From positions 1-64,000 of IMG/VR virus record IMGVR_UViG_3300010885_054974: a stretch of 64,000 nt of DNA. One strand, given 5' to 3'. The notes under the pieces are model-generated. The model was given only the letters and a program-made list of their open reading frames with translations, did not search any database and had not been told where the DNA came from. This document shows, one piece after another, positions 36,101-44,574 of the stretch. The translations under genes were made by a program, and so were the position numbers. Origin of the DNA: a virus. Positions within the stretch are counted from its first letter, which is position 1; every line of letters starts with the position of its first letter.

Positions 36101-39100
36101 TGTGTCTCTGAACTTGCCTGGCAGGTGATCATACAAATCAAATATGTGTGTTTCATAGTTGATCTTAATATTGTTGTAAATACGCTTTTCTAATTCTAAC
36201 AACAAGTCGTCGCGAATATCATTGAACACCGGTGTGATTGATCCGTCATGCCCCTGTATTACTTCCACCGGTGTTATATAACTGGAGTCAACAAATCTCT
36301 GTGGCGCAAACTTTGGATACAAGCCCAGCTTGCTGGGAGTCTCTGGCACAAAACTGCCATCTGTATTGTTGTACTCAACAATCTTTAATTTGTCGTTGAC
36401 TGTTAATGTAACGGCGTCATCAAGCAAAATAGCACTGCGATCTTGTAGGAATGCAAAATCAATACCGTTAACAAGTTGCACACCATTCAAGTATACCAGC
36501 ACAGCCAGATTGCTCAGTTTGGTATCTACAAACACCTGCGTGATTTCGTACTGTTTGGTCAATGGATTGATGATGCTGTAATTGATCACATTGGCATTGT
36601 CACCGTACGGTACCATGTCGCTGTAGTACCACGGGAAAGTTTTATTTTTAATGTTGTTGATGTTTTTCAATATTGCATCAACGCTATCTGCAATGTTGTT
36701 CACTGTGACAGTGTCTAATTTGGTAGCCAACTCAAGGAATTTGTTTTTAAACCTTGTGTATTCGCGAGCAGAATGATCAATACTTTGTGCAAAATTTAAA
36801 TTCTTATCTGTTAAGAAAATATTACTGTACATGGCTGGCGCACTTTGTTGTACAATATTACCGCCATTGCCTTTGTATCGTATGTCTCGTAGGCCAGAAA
36901 AAGTGCTGCCGATATCCACTGCCAGTTTGGTATTTTCTTTTATTTTGGTTATGTGGCTTCTGATTTGACCCAGAGTCAATGAAGAAAAGTTGGCATTTTT
37001 ACTATTGTAATCTAAGCTGTTTGGGATTTCATAATATCCTTTTTTGCTAACAGATTTGCTGTAGATCAAAATATCAACTTTGTCGTTTTCTTTTAACAAA
37101 GTATAGTCGACTCTAACTGTTTGTCTGTTGCCAACAAGAGCATAAGAATAATCACTGCTCTTTAACAGTTGGTTGTTGACAAAAACCTTGGTATAGGGCG
37201 TGGCATTTTCTGTTTCAGGCAGTATGTCCACTGGAAAATAGTTACTGGTTGTATAAGCAAAAGAAAATATCTGATACTGCTTGGTATTTTCAATATTCTT
37301 GGTCCAGATATTTCTGTTACGATATGTGACAAGATCTGTGTTCTGTTTTAAGAAATTGTAATTTACCGGAATAGATACTGTGCTGGCACCGCTGGCATAG
37401 GTCACAATTTCTGTATCAAAGTTGTTGGTAAATTGTATGTCGCCGATGCTGTTGAAGTTTCTGTAGCTCAGTGGGAAGCCCAGCACTTTGTCGTTGTAGG
37501 TTGTTCCCACTTTGTAGGAAAATATTGCAGTTCCTTTGAAACTGCTGACTGGATAATATGCTGTATCACCAAGACTGATGCCCATCGAATCAACAATGTC
37601 AAACAGCGGGTTTTGATTAACTGATGTTTTTAGCTGTCCTTGATTCCAATTGGTTCCGTTGTACCAGAAGTTGAGTCCGGCATTGTCGCCTGCTGTGACA
37701 TTTATGCAATTGCCTTCTGCCACTTCGTAGTCGTCGGCCAATGCCAAATGCACTTTCATATCGCTGGTAGAACCTGCTGTGGTATCTATTGCAGATATCA
37801 CAAAAACAGAATTTTTTACACTGGGGTCAAAGTCATCAGCAAATACTGCTCTGGCAGATGTCATTGCCGTTGGAGCTGAAAGTGTAACTTTTGGTATTGC
37901 AGTATATCCAGCGCCTTTGGTTGCAAATGTCAATGAATACACTCTAGACTTGTTGACTGTTACAGATTTTATGCTTGGCGCCGACAGTTCAACTCCGTTG
38001 GTGTTGAGATTAAGCACTCGGCCCTTGTACAACAAAGGAACTGTTCCGTTTGTCACTGAACCAGTGGTGTGCGTTGGTCCTGTGGTACCAAATGTGCCTG
38101 CCCCTGTGGCTTGGTAGTACTTGTTACCGTATGTATAATAATTGTTTAGAGTTGCTGTGCCTGTGGACGCCCATGTGGTCCAAGCATCGGGTGCTTGCCA
38201 AGTTGGAGTGTTGGTTACGCCCAAGAACTGTAAACTCACATCTCCATTCAGTGTAGTGCCCGATGTATGCGATGGGGCGGTATATGCAAATGTTCCACTA
38301 TTGGTGGCCTGATAGTAGTAAGTAATTGGTTTGGCAGCATCAGTTGTATCCACATACGAATAATATTTAAACTGCTCTGCTGTTGCCCTGGCTGACCACA
38401 GGAAAGTTGAGTTGATGGTCACAGTGGGTTCTGCATCGTAGAAGAATCCGCTGCCATGTGAATCAAAGTTTATGCTTTGTAATCTATATGTTAGATTCAC
38501 TCTTGCACCAGTTCCTTGACCACCAGTTAAACTCACTGCACTTACAACCGGAGTTGCAAAAGCACCGCCGCTGGATACTGTTAGTTTAACGATGCCGCCA
38601 GTTTCGGTGACTTCGGTGACTTTCAAAGTGGCTTTTGTGCCGGAGTACAGCAATGATACAGCGCCATTGTCTGCTGTGCCGTTTGTGTGCACCGGCAATT
38701 CTGTTGAAAACTTGCCGGAGTTCATGGCAAGATAATAATTGTTGTTGTACAGATAATAGGTGCCAGCTGTGGCTGTTCCGCCAGCAGTCCAAGCCACAGT
38801 TGAAACTGTTCCGCTGACTGTTAGTATGTCATCAATTTGATAACCAATGCCTGCGGCATAGATGTCAATGATTCCAAAACTTGGATCTGTGTTTTCAACT
38901 TCTAACAGCACCGTGGTTGGTGACGCAGTGACCAAAGTGCCTTCAAGTTGATTCATTGCGTCGGTGATGGTGCCATCGTTGATCAACAAATCAACCGGTT
39001 GTTTGGCCACTCGACCTGCGTCGAATAATTGTAAATGTCCTTCAAACTCAATAATGGGTCTTTGAGCACGGTATGCTTGGTCAGGTGATGCCACTGTGTT

Positions 39101-40705
39101 GTTGTAAGTTGCCGTGGCCTGAATTACATCAATGTGGAACCAACGATTGCTACGACTCCAGGCATTGTGGTCTATGCTGTCTCTACTGATGGTAACATAG
39201 TCAGGAGTGACCAGGCCGCTGACAGCATAAGCTTCAGGGGTAACCAAATCTGTAACTTTTACCAACTGTATCGATGAGCCAACTCCTTCAACATAATATT
39301 CGTTGTTGATGTATTGTGGATCTGTGACTGTGTTATCAAATTGAATTTTTAATCCGTTGGTAAAGATAACACCATTGGGACTGGTGTATGATTTTTGTCC
39401 AATGATATCGTTGGCAACATCGATACTGTAGCCTTCGGCATCAACAATTTGTATCAGTCCAAACAAGTTGGGATCGGTGCCGTCTTGATAATATAGTCTG
39501 TCAAATGCGGCAGTATTTTCTGGAATTATTGAATAAAACCCAGTGCGTTCTAGCCAGTACTGTTGATTGGCATTGTCTACACCACTTGACACATACACTC
39601 GTTGGTTTGTTTCCACTGCTGTGCCTGGCACCAGCACAATCAAGTAGTCACCATCATCTGATGGTTGAAGGTCAATGGTCCACACACCTCTGCGATCGGC
39701 TTGTGCAACTATCTCTCCTGGATCGTAGGCTGCATAATCAAACGGTTCGTCTACTTTGTCAAATACACCAGGTGTTTCCCACTGAAGAGCGTCTACCTCT
39801 GAGTTGACAAAGATCAAAGTTTTTTTGTTTAAGTCTGTGGTGATTCCATCAAACACACCAGGATATGTTTTCAACAACACACTCAGCATTTGGTGTTGTA
39901 TCTGCTTGTACCCGTAGGTTGTTGCTATATTGACTGTGGCAGCCAACTTCATTTGAGTAAAACTATCTTGTGCTGTTTTCCTTGGCACATTGAACACGAT
40001 CTGTCCAACACTGGCGCCGTTGCTGGCAACACCATATATGTTTCTGGTGCTGACATTTGATTGTGACACTTTTGTGCCAGATATACCCGGTTCGGTTTGA
40101 ATCCAGAAACGATTGCCTTGCTGTCCCAGATTGAACTTGTATGTTCCACCACGAGCCAATGTTAACACTGGATTTGCACCTGTGCCTCTACCTGAAAAAT
40201 TATAGCCACTGGCCGCTAGGTTTCTTGTAACTGTAAATGTTTCTTCTCGGTCAACTGTGCCGGCATATACATCCACTGCCGCTGGACCGTCGGGTAACCA
40301 GTAGTAGTTGTTGTAGTTTCCAAATTTGTCGAAATCAAACAGTCCATCAAATGTGTAACTTTCATTGGCAAACAATCTGCTATGGTCGGTGACATTTCCG
40401 CCCAGTGTTGACAGTTGTTGTATCAAATCAATATAGGTTGAAAACAAACTGACTGTGTTCTCTTGTTTGTTTTGAACCACCACCGTTGGCTCAAGTTGAT
40501 AGTTTTGTCTGGCGGCAGTTGGTTCTGCTATGTAATTGTCTGTGGTTTTATAAGTAGGCGCAAACTTACGACCTATGTACCCATTTATTCTACGCAGGTC
40601 TGCTTCAGAGGTCAACTGATCTAAAGTTGCATTTAGAAACTTTTCATTGGTATCTGTCTGAAAAATTGCTGGTAAAAACTTTAAGGTGCTGGTATTGGCT
40701 GCCAT
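27134..40705 (-). CDS. Giant baseplate/structural protein (4,523 aa) with FG-GAP propeller
   Basis: One uninterrupted frame of 4,523 residues at the gp7/gp8 position after gp6. The conserved core near 1485-1640 (FNDIRDDLLLELEKRIYNNI, DLYDHLPGKFRDTDYT, WTWNYKKFKDRI, LLWDDLELGYI) is shared with large structural proteins of aquatic T4-like phages. Residues about 2550-3260 contain repeated FG-GAP/integrin-alpha propeller blades: FVGAPGQNSNTGAVYVY, VSAPN---GAVYRYTD, LIGAPGNDS----GAVHVYTN. Residues 640-900 hold three copies of a YYQATNSGTF---PSHTSGT unit. Two W-x-Y-x-G-(S/T)-V-Y-x-Y segments (near 2115 and 4020) resemble CBM5/12 carbohydrate-binding modules. GAGYT-x-P-x-V turns recur. It probably forms an elaborated baseplate wedge with receptor- or glycan-binding parts. 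Confidence 0.82.
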   Translation of the reverse strand: MAANTSTLKFLPAIFQTDTNEKFLNATLDQLTSEADLRRINGYIGRKFAPTYKTTDNYIAEPTAARQNYQLEPTVVVQNKQENTVSLFSTYIDLIQQLSTLGGNVTDHSRLFANESYTFDGLFDFDKFGNYNNYYWLPDGPAAVDVYAGTVDREETFTVTRNLAASGYNFSGRGTGANPVLTLARGGTYKFNLGQQGNRFWIQTEPGISGTKVSQSNVSTRNIYGVASNGASVGQIVFNVPRKTAQDSFTQMKLAATVNIATTYGYKQIQHQMLSVLLKTYPGVFDGITTDLNKKTLIFVNSEVDALQWETPGVFDKVDEPFDYAAYDPGEIVAQADRRGVWTIDLQPSDDGDYLIVLVPGTAVETNQRVYVSSGVDNANQQYWLERTGFYSIIPENTAAFDRLYYQDGTDPNLFGLIQIVDAEGYSIDVANDIIGQKSYTSPNGVIFTNGLKIQFDNTVTDPQYINNEYYVEGVGSSIQLVKVTDLVTPEAYAVSGLVTPDYVTISRDSIDHNAWSRSNRWFHIDVIQATATYNNTVASPDQAYRAQRPIIEFEGHLQLFDAGRVAKQPVDLLINDGTITDAMNQLEGTLVTASPTTVLLEVENTDPSFGIIDIYAAGIGYQIDDILTVSGTVSTVAWTAGGTATAGTYYLYNNNYYLAMNSGKFSTELPVHTNGTADNGAVSLLYSGTKATLKVTEVTETGGIVKLTVSSGGAFATPVVSAVSLTGGQGTGARVNLTYRLQSINFDSHGSGFFYDAEPTVTINSTFLWSARATAEQFKYYSYVDTTDAAKPITYYYQATNSGTFAYTAPSHTSGTTLNGDVSLQFLGVTNTPTWQAPDAWTTWASTGTATLNNYYTYGNKYYQATGAGTFGTTGPTHTTGSVTNGTVPLLYKGRVLNLNTNGVELSAPSIKSVTVNKSRVYSLTFATKGAGYTAIPKVTLSAPTAMTSARAVFADDFDPSVKNSVFVISAIDTTAGSTSDMKVHLALADDYEVAEGNCINVTAGDNAGLNFWYNGTNWNQGQLKTSVNQNPLFDIVDSMGISLGDTAYYPVSSFKGTAIFSYKVGTTYNDKVLGFPLSYRNFNSIGDIQFTNNFDTEIVTYASGASTVSIPVNYNFLKQNTDLVTYRNRNIWTKNIENTKQYQIFSFAYTTSNYFPVDILPETENATPYTKVFVNNQLLKSSDYSYALVGNRQTVRVDYTLLKENDKVDILIYSKSVSKKGYYEIPNSLDYNSKNANFSSLTLGQIRSHITKIKENTKLAVDIGSTFSGLRDIRYKGNGGNIVQQSAPAMYSNIFLTDKNLNFAQSIDHSAREYTRFKNKFLELATKLDTVTVNNIADSVDAILKNINNIKNKTFPWYYSDMVPYGDNANVINYSIINPLTKQYEITQVFVDTKLSNLAVLVYLNGVQLVNGIDFAFLQDRSAILLDDAVTLTVNDKLKIVEYNNTDGSFVPETPSKLGLYPKFAPQRFVDSSYITPVEVIQGHDGSITPVFNDIRDDLLLELEKRIYNNIKINYETHIFDLYDHLPGKFRDTDYTLTEFNQILSNKFLRWVGDNRVDYSTNNYFVSGNAWTWNYKKFKDRIDGSMLPGTWRAIFSYFFDTYRPNTHPWEMLGFGQKPTWWEDRYGPAPYTGGNKLLWDDLELGYIHAGTKAGIDKRFARPGLSQVIPVDEYGDLLSPEKWATSSFDSLKANSSYSVGDQGPVEFAWRTSSYFPYALQYALALSKPGYYFGSLINVDRYYRNTTIDQLVNTESHQRITPTTVVINGDTTTGTAVRSAGYLNWIRDYVLSIGINPVTALRTYLDTVNVQLGYKVGGYTDKKFIEVLAEQGSPTNTSNSIVIPTENYSIQLNSSTPIRKAVYSAVVVERTENGFTVNGYNQNSPFFTIIPSQANNNFYLVQVLKRRGVVYKDYQNIKLTVPYGFEFGTEQEVVDFLISYGRYLVAQGFKFETQDDNLGETRNWVLSAKEFLNWAQQGWKPGNIIVLSPVYNELVNIQADGVINVIDNTPNGTKVLDQNFDFIKNTQFTESRIGNKFTLKSLSNQTICLADLTVVQYEHAVLFDNVTVFNDILYVPELGNRQFRLKLIGSKTGSWAGTLSPPGFVYNNTVVDAWQPGVDYLLGSIVQYKNLYYTALTDIVASSEFVQDKQWRQINQTDVKTGLLPNFTHSATRLQQVYDVDNLPSDMTLEGYGTSLIGFRKRGYLSNFGLDETSQVKFFQGFIKEKGTLNAITGLTNARVNEWASGIDIYEEWALRVGEYGSLTTDQIVEVVLDETVITANPTAIQFINSGEIEPLSDVVSFQPADLYKAPSDFSKNLFFNRDGVTETINDIQTAGYPSLIDVDDTLFSFTNYSELDKVLSKVGPGYYIWVAKDYTNEWNVYRVTETQINVENISYNIDNLMTIAFTDNPGLARGDVFAIKSFDSRFDGFYQVYSVTNTTKVQVAITNNATGVSTGVDNSRNSTIKELKSVNGYGVFYKLQLARLTSLLDANALIPLNGWESGDKLWVDTADANGNWGVFNKVDAWQENTQVVTDEAASVNGRLGTTITSNKLANNFFVGSPQYNNVDGSTGIVKTFSRSGTTVRQTSKFDPRSSSVGNFGQTITASDYTVAIGAPTSNSTKGYVYIQNLATAALQIITSNTAATGDYFGNAITIGDDNDWMYISAPGVNSVYVYNYQDGVSLKSNTITYTNTLTSVVVVNGSANITVVLPTTLDSSLFLPGTPIGDSAHAYVPAGTTVLSVAGNVIVMSQAAIADSSNATIGIAPTQYQLSYTPVSKYALAIGDQYRNYVVDVDFTVSGDTITFVNPPAIDGTKISVVHTNYYNNIGVVPTPADVVAGDKFGESMTMTDDAKTLFVGAPGQNSNTGAVYVYKRFEESYKSNLDNIYDSSKSFGTYTKVYIDDLIQDSATYTVTGGTRLSFNTPLVLGRVVSIVATDWVLVQKITEPAGAPGNKFGTLITADHMMGSTFYVSAPNTPQSTGEAGAVYRYTDTAKVLGSITAASNPEYVKRSIINGGETFNSNIGLYINGYYVNLGSAVQSGNVYYPGTTPSTANIDIPDGYAYPAVCSTLINAAKIPLVTASTVADGFFTITSANQVAQNKLSVVPNGSNLFSQTGLANYSLDQVITHPAGSIGFGFASQIKYSPETATLLISSTEDNIYYVAEVDTGKTTYDQRSTRVVDVVRSSGSVYVYELLNDVNTGTTNTGLMSYVQHIKSTGLNEYDQFGQGLDINKDLILIGAPGNDSIALNAGAVHVYTNIDQLQSWNKIRYQEAKVDLDNINRLFIYDKTTNLVQATLDYIDPVKGKILGIAEQDLDFKTALDPAIYNAGNRSDVAINSGYHWNERQVGKLWWNLNNLRYIDYEQGDLIYRTNNWGKLFPGSQVQVCEWVKSKFPPAQYVANGGDGSPLYTNAYCVVTTVISGVVTPEYYYWVVNKQSAAPGKHYSVSILSNIIENPQLQGIPYGFMSKNNAVGLVNVQNYLNASDAVLHIDYQKVHNENSVHAEYELVNEDQPNIQLPARIVDKLIDSLSGIDSIGQVVPDPTLTESAKIGLSTRPVQTLVLNKSLAVENFVKYVNGVLIRYPIVYQYSLLGIEKVDPIPASTEYDKIVTTVEDIGYIDTSASIANALPVGYRVLVTSDSSNSGLWTIYTLDASRAFAISRIQYYNTALYWDKVDWYAEDYDPTGRITYTVTAYKDIAALTLTAGDVVRVNYDDNGQFSIYRTNTDLTLERVGIEKGTIQLKSTLYDLASGQMGWDEDRFDTVRFDQTPGIEIRNILIALRDDIFIDSLGAEFNKLFFVIVNYILQEQKSVDWIFKTSFISIFHKLRELSQPPSFVLDNQGYYLDYIDEVKPYRTIVREYVVDYTGYDTVESNVTDFDLPSLYNKTLGKYRPPSGELTGDTTLINTTPEYQYWKQYHTYTVDTIEISSPGVGYVIEPSVVITGGGGTGATATAAIWGNGAIKSITVTNHGTGYTSRPEVRINGTGTGGLAAARISNRTARQFDSVLKFDRTAYDSNVSLWTSANSYTVGSTVAYNGQAYRAAANISASVNFNYDTFKLLTGAEVGNANDRVIAYIASNQVDNLDTTTALGSEVARAHDNRYWLTQYFTGIEYPGVKIQGLKFNANVADQQLLDTVIQSRYVDTGLGSRPEDINIDGGAYIDYYSSHAPEELLPGVMHESIDISVFTQEVVGSSNSSVVPGGVTFAYREFFDINGNHNYYRISGFATTYLVANVDITSDNIHVSNSSGLPKPDTYLAVPGRIFIGGELITYWENDTANNTLRNIRRAVGGTSNQLHVEGATVYDVSKAQAIPDIKPRTAIITSKTAYEKPGPDSRDYSSDSTINYWRSNAISSVFTVADNPTYKVALTGNITANIGDVITQRYSNANAIVRGNVSSSKSVAVIYNSGLFTTANANCVLYVNGTITTVAPNTVAILGAVGADGTVRVTSTDGNIIIKQDHLAWLDYDFRDQGLQFQDSDNLPARKFLGEGATTSVLNLDDYYTNEDDTTTVNNIMMTENNQLLIKE

Positions 40706-40708
40706 GTA

Positions 40709-43700
40709 TTAAATTCCGAGTTGTGCGCTAGAGCTGTTGGTTTGGTTCAAGTGGTTGGCTGTGATGGAAGTGATAACTTCTACATTATTAACTGTTGCGG
40801 CACTTGTGATAATTTCATTTGGATCACAATTGACCTGATACATTGCACCAAAAGAAATGCGAGGATCAGCCGGAACGATAATAATACTGGCCACCAACGG
40901 AGTTAACTTTTGATGCAGATACGCACTTAGTTCTGAGAAGTAGAAAGTTTCACCAAAGTCCCAATTGTTGATGTCAAAGTACGAATTGATGGCGGCAATC
41001 ACAGCACTCTTGATTTCGCTTTCGCTTGTGACCAAGTTGGGGTTGGCCACCACTTTGAATTGTGCTCGTAAACTGGCATCAGCTTTGTCTCCAAACAACG
41101 GCTTGAAGGCAGCCGGATTGTACACAATAGTATCGCTCAATGCCTTGTAGTTGCTCAATGTTCCGTAGGCATTAGACAGCTCTTCGTTGGTTGGTGCCGA
41201 CGGTTCAGTCACTGCACCACTGGTATCCTGCAACCAGGCTTGATAACTGGTTGAGTAGTCCTTGGTCAATAAAAACAAATCCATAAGATTGTTAGGGCTT
41301 GGGTCAACTCTGCGATTGTTGGGGCTCACATGCTGGTACTGGAAGCTGAGGCTTTGGCGGCCAGTGTATGCCACATAATTTGTCAACGCAGAACTTACCA
41401 CTGTGGGGCCTGTGCTGAGTAGGCTGTAGAACTTGCTTTCGCCAGTGGCGTAGAATACTTGCCCAACAACATAACCTGCTGCCGCCAACTTGATGTCTCC
41501 CAGGGTAGCATAGTCTGCCACTATCAGTGTGGAGTCTACAGGATTTAAATTGACAAATGCATTGTTGTTTGAATCAACAACCTGTTTGAAAAATACCAAT
41601 TTCTTATTGGGGTTCACTGCTGAATTGACCACGGTATCAAACAAGTCTGGATCATCGGGTACACCATCGTTGTTGGAATCTGGGAATGTGACCAGCACTC
41701 TGGTAGGATCTTTGTAACCATCAGCTGACACTATGTTGCTGTAGATTTGCCATTTGATATCTTGTCCCAATGGACTTAAACTGTCTGCTTGTTGGTTGAC
41801 TTTCAACACAGTGATTTGGTCATGCAATGTTTTTGCCAATTTACTGTCGTATACTTTTATTGCAGTATCGTAGTAGAAAGTTGTTTCCGCAACACTTTCA
41901 AACACATAGTTCAACCCACGGGTTGTAACTGTAAATTGATTGTTGTTGAATACCACTGAAATCAACCAGCTGGCATCTAGTCCAGTGCCCGACGCATCGC
42001 CAACATTGTTCAGACTAAATGTTCCGTAGTTGATGTTGGACGAAGTGATCTTGCGCCAGGTCTGTGTGGCCAGATCGTAGCGTAATGCAAAACTCTGATA
42101 TGATCTAATTGCTATGGCCAATCTTGTGGCTGTTACTTCATCTTCTTTTAGTCCAGACTTGGTATCTAATGCAAAATCAGTCGACTGCATGGGTATGACC
42201 ATGGATGCAATAGCACCTTCAGGAATGTGTTGATTAATAGACATCTGTCTATTGGTTTCAGTTCCTGTGCCGCGCAATACACAAGCATAGATATAGTTCT
42301 TCTCGCCTTGGTATTGTGCTACACCACTCTTGAGAGTGTTTTGTGCAGAAAAGAAATAGCCTGTGGGTGCTGTGAATTTGACCAGTGCACCTTCATTGAC
42401 ATAATTTCTATTTCCTGTGGTAATACTAGCGCCTTTACCAAAACTCAACGCAGATCCTGATGCATTGATCAATTGTCCTGTCCCGGCATTGGCTATATTT
42501 GTGAGGCTGTGCCAGTACACTGGATTTGCCCCGGTGGTGTCGGTCAAAGCATATCGCGGAGTAGTGTTGTATCTGAAATGTGTAAGTTTCTGTAGACTCA
42601 ACAGTGGTCTAATTCTATCATAGACAATTTCATTGACATCGCCCACAGTTTCAAATGTAAAGTTAAACGAATCGATAGAATTGGCATCTCTGTACAAATA
42701 CCCATCGTTACAGAAAATATTGGTACTTGAGTATTTGCCTGTGACATCCAGCACATCCAAGAAACGACTAACACCTGAGCTGGTACGGTTCACTGCCTTG
42801 ACTTTGACCACGGTGTCAAACAAACTGAATGGCAAGATATTGTAATCTTCGCCAGTGATCATGCGATTCTGGGTATAGTACTGTTGTGGTGCATTTGTTC
42901 TGATATTTGACAGTGACTCAGCTGAGCTACTGTTGCTGACAGTGTAGTGCAAACTTGCAGTCACAGTCATTGTTTCAACTCGTCCGGTTCTGCTCACATA
43001 TGCTATGGGAATGGTGACACGATTTAATTCATTTGGTGTGATTTTGTAATTCAGGCCATTGCTTTGTCTGTAATAAAAAGTAAAATTGCCTGTTGGGATA
43101 TTGGCAAACACACCGTCACCAAATACCAGGTCAACTTGATCGTTTGCACGAGTGTTGACTTGATACACAGATCTATTGGCAGTTTGATTGTATATCACAT
43201 TTGTACCGGCCACTGCTGCCACCTGTGTCCAAGATTGATTCACTACGCCTTGGGCATTGACCCCGTACAGCCAAGTGTCAGTGTTGTTTATGTTGTTGAA
43301 ATTTATAGCAACTGACCTGTTGGGGATAGCATCGCTGAGACTAAAGTCAATTTTGTTCAAGGCACCTTGTTTAAAAAATACAAAGAAGCCAGTGTTGTTG
43401 CTGTTGTTGCCCAGGTTATCATTTCTGTACAAAATATTAAAAATGCTACGAGGAGTTGGGCCTGGTTCGTACACATAGCTTTTGTTGGATGTGCTGGCAC
43501 TGACAGCTTCAAATGTGGTTGTGCGATTCTCAACAGTTGAGCTAAAACTATAAACAGGAGTTTGTTTTGGTATAATACTGATACCGTAGGTGTCTGTTTG
43601 AATATTGTTGATCATGGCCGTACTGCCGGGCTTGCCCACGACCTGTGTGTTGACCAAGGTGGCATTTATAACCGCTGTCATTTGCTCGTACCAATTTTCG

Positions 43701-44146
43701 TTTGAACTGTCGTTCCAGTTGATGATCAAATTGGTTAGGTCTGTTCCGTTGCTGTCAAACACCTGTTCGGTAGTGCTGACATTGTCGATCTTTAAGAATC
43801 CCTGTGCGGCCACATTGCGCTTGGGACTGTAGCCCACCAAGCGGCTCAGTTTGAACACGCTGTCTTGACGCTGTGCTGTGTCAATGAAGTTTTCGCGGGC
43901 GTTCAAGTCTGCACGGAATGCTAGGCTTTGTCCCATGAAAGCAATCAGGTCAATCAGGGCAATATACTCACTTGAGTCTGTGAAATCGTTAAAATCTTCA
44001 GGATATGTGGTACGCAAGTAGTCAATCATGGTCTTGCGTAGGGTTTCAAAATCGTAGCTGGTAAAGTCAGCTGATTGGAATGTCTGATAGATCTTTGTCC
44101 AATCCTGTTGGACCAAGAGATTAGTTTGACGAGTGGTTAAAGCCAT
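40709..44146 (-). CDS. gp6: Baseplate wedge subunit gp6
   Basis: 1,145 residues. The N-terminus has the conserved gp6 block: FETLRKTMIDYLRTTYPEDFNDF, then SSEYIALIDLIAFMGQSLAFRADLNARENF and SVFKLSRLVGYSPKRNVAA. This is diagnostic of T4-like gp6, the wedge protein that dimerises to make the inner ring of the baseplate and drives its switch from hexagon to star. The protein is much longer than T4 gp6 (660 aa), as usual for aquatic relatives. It follows gp25, has a late-promoter box 19 bases before its ATG, and ends 3 bases before the giant gene. Confidence 0.92.
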   Translation of the reverse strand: MALTTRQTNLLVQQDWTKIYQTFQSADFTSYDFETLRKTMIDYLRTTYPEDFNDFTDSSEYIALIDLIAFMGQSLAFRADLNARENFIDTAQRQDSVFKLSRLVGYSPKRNVAAQGFLKIDNVSTTEQVFDSNGTDLTNLIINWNDSSNENWYEQMTAVINATLVNTQVVGKPGSTAMINNIQTDTYGISIIPKQTPVYSFSSTVENRTTTFEAVSASTSNKSYVYEPGPTPRSIFNILYRNDNLGNNSNNTGFFVFFKQGALNKIDFSLSDAIPNRSVAINFNNINNTDTWLYGVNAQGVVNQSWTQVAAVAGTNVIYNQTANRSVYQVNTRANDQVDLVFGDGVFANIPTGNFTFYYRQSNGLNYKITPNELNRVTIPIAYVSRTGRVETMTVTASLHYTVSNSSSAESLSNIRTNAPQQYYTQNRMITGEDYNILPFSLFDTVVKVKAVNRTSSGVSRFLDVLDVTGKYSSTNIFCNDGYLYRDANSIDSFNFTFETVGDVNEIVYDRIRPLLSLQKLTHFRYNTTPRYALTDTTGANPVYWHSLTNIANAGTGQLINASGSALSFGKGASITTGNRNYVNEGALVKFTAPTGYFFSAQNTLKSGVAQYQGEKNYIYACVLRGTGTETNRQMSINQHIPEGAIASMVIPMQSTDFALDTKSGLKEDEVTATRLAIAIRSYQSFALRYDLATQTWRKITSSNINYGTFSLNNVGDASGTGLDASWLISVVFNNNQFTVTTRGLNYVFESVAETTFYYDTAIKVYDSKLAKTLHDQITVLKVNQQADSLSPLGQDIKWQIYSNIVSADGYKDPTRVLVTFPDSNNDGVPDDPDLFDTVVNSAVNPNKKLVFFKQVVDSNNNAFVNLNPVDSTLIVADYATLGDIKLAAAGYVVGQVFYATGESKFYSLLSTGPTVVSSALTNYVAYTGRQSLSFQYQHVSPNNRRVDPSPNNLMDLFLLTKDYSTSYQAWLQDTSGAVTEPSAPTNEELSNAYGTLSNYKALSDTIVYNPAAFKPLFGDKADASLRAQFKVVANPNLVTSESEIKSAVIAAINSYFDINNWDFGETFYFSELSAYLHQKLTPLVASIIIVPADPRISFGAMYQVNCDPNEIITSAATVNNVEVITSITANHLNQTNSSSAQLGI

Positions 44147-44164
44147 AGATATACCTTGTTTTAA

Positions 44165-44172
44165 TATTTATG
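44165..44172 (-). promoter_or_regulatory. T4-type late promoter box (CATAAATA) before gp6
   Basis: Minus-strand CATAAATATT located 19 bases before the gp6 ATG. It matches the boxes before the gp48-like gene, gp29 and gp20. An AT-rich hairpin (AATATAA/TTATATT) directly upstream lies in the gp25-gp6 gap. Confidence 0.55.
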
Positions 44173-44192
44173 CAATATAAAAACGGCTTATA

Positions 44193-44567
44193 TTAAGCGT
44201 AGGTAATTTTTTGAGTTTGCTTGTTGAAATTCATCAACAGAGCATCACTTTGATTGTTGTTGACATAGGTCAAGTCAATTATGATCTGCAAGCCGTGTTC
44301 TAGCTCGTTTACAGTGACATCGTTCACATTTACTCTAGGATCATAGTTGATAATATCTGTGATATCTGTGACTATGGCAGTTTTAAGGTCATTGGTCATG
44401 GGTTCAAACAACATTCCCCAAATAATAGTTCCAAAATTTGGGTTCATGAGTTTTTCACCCTTGCGGATATTAAAATGATTGATCAAGTCCTGTTTGATCA
44501 GTGCCGCATCCGTGGCTCTGAACTTTTTGGTTTGACCTTGTGTGCTGAATCCTCTATATATTGCCAT
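44193..44567 (-). CDS. gp25: Baseplate wedge subunit gp25
   Basis: 124 residues, the usual size for gp25. The sequence shows the family blocks: an N-terminal FSTQGQTKKFRATDAALIKQDLINHF, the RKGEKLMNPNFGT turn, and IWGMLFEPM with a C-terminal NELEHGLQIIIDLTYV. The gp25/GPW fold is related to T6SS TssE and starts sheath polymerisation at the baseplate. It lies between gp5 and gp6, the typical order in aquatic T4-like phages. Confidence 0.93.
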   Translation of the reverse strand: MAIYRGFSTQGQTKKFRATDAALIKQDLINHFNIRKGEKLMNPNFGTIIWGMLFEPMTNDLKTAIVTDITDIINYDPRVNVNDVTVNELEHGLQIIIDLTYVNNNQSDALLMNFNKQTQKITYA

Positions 44568-44574
44568 ACTGTAT

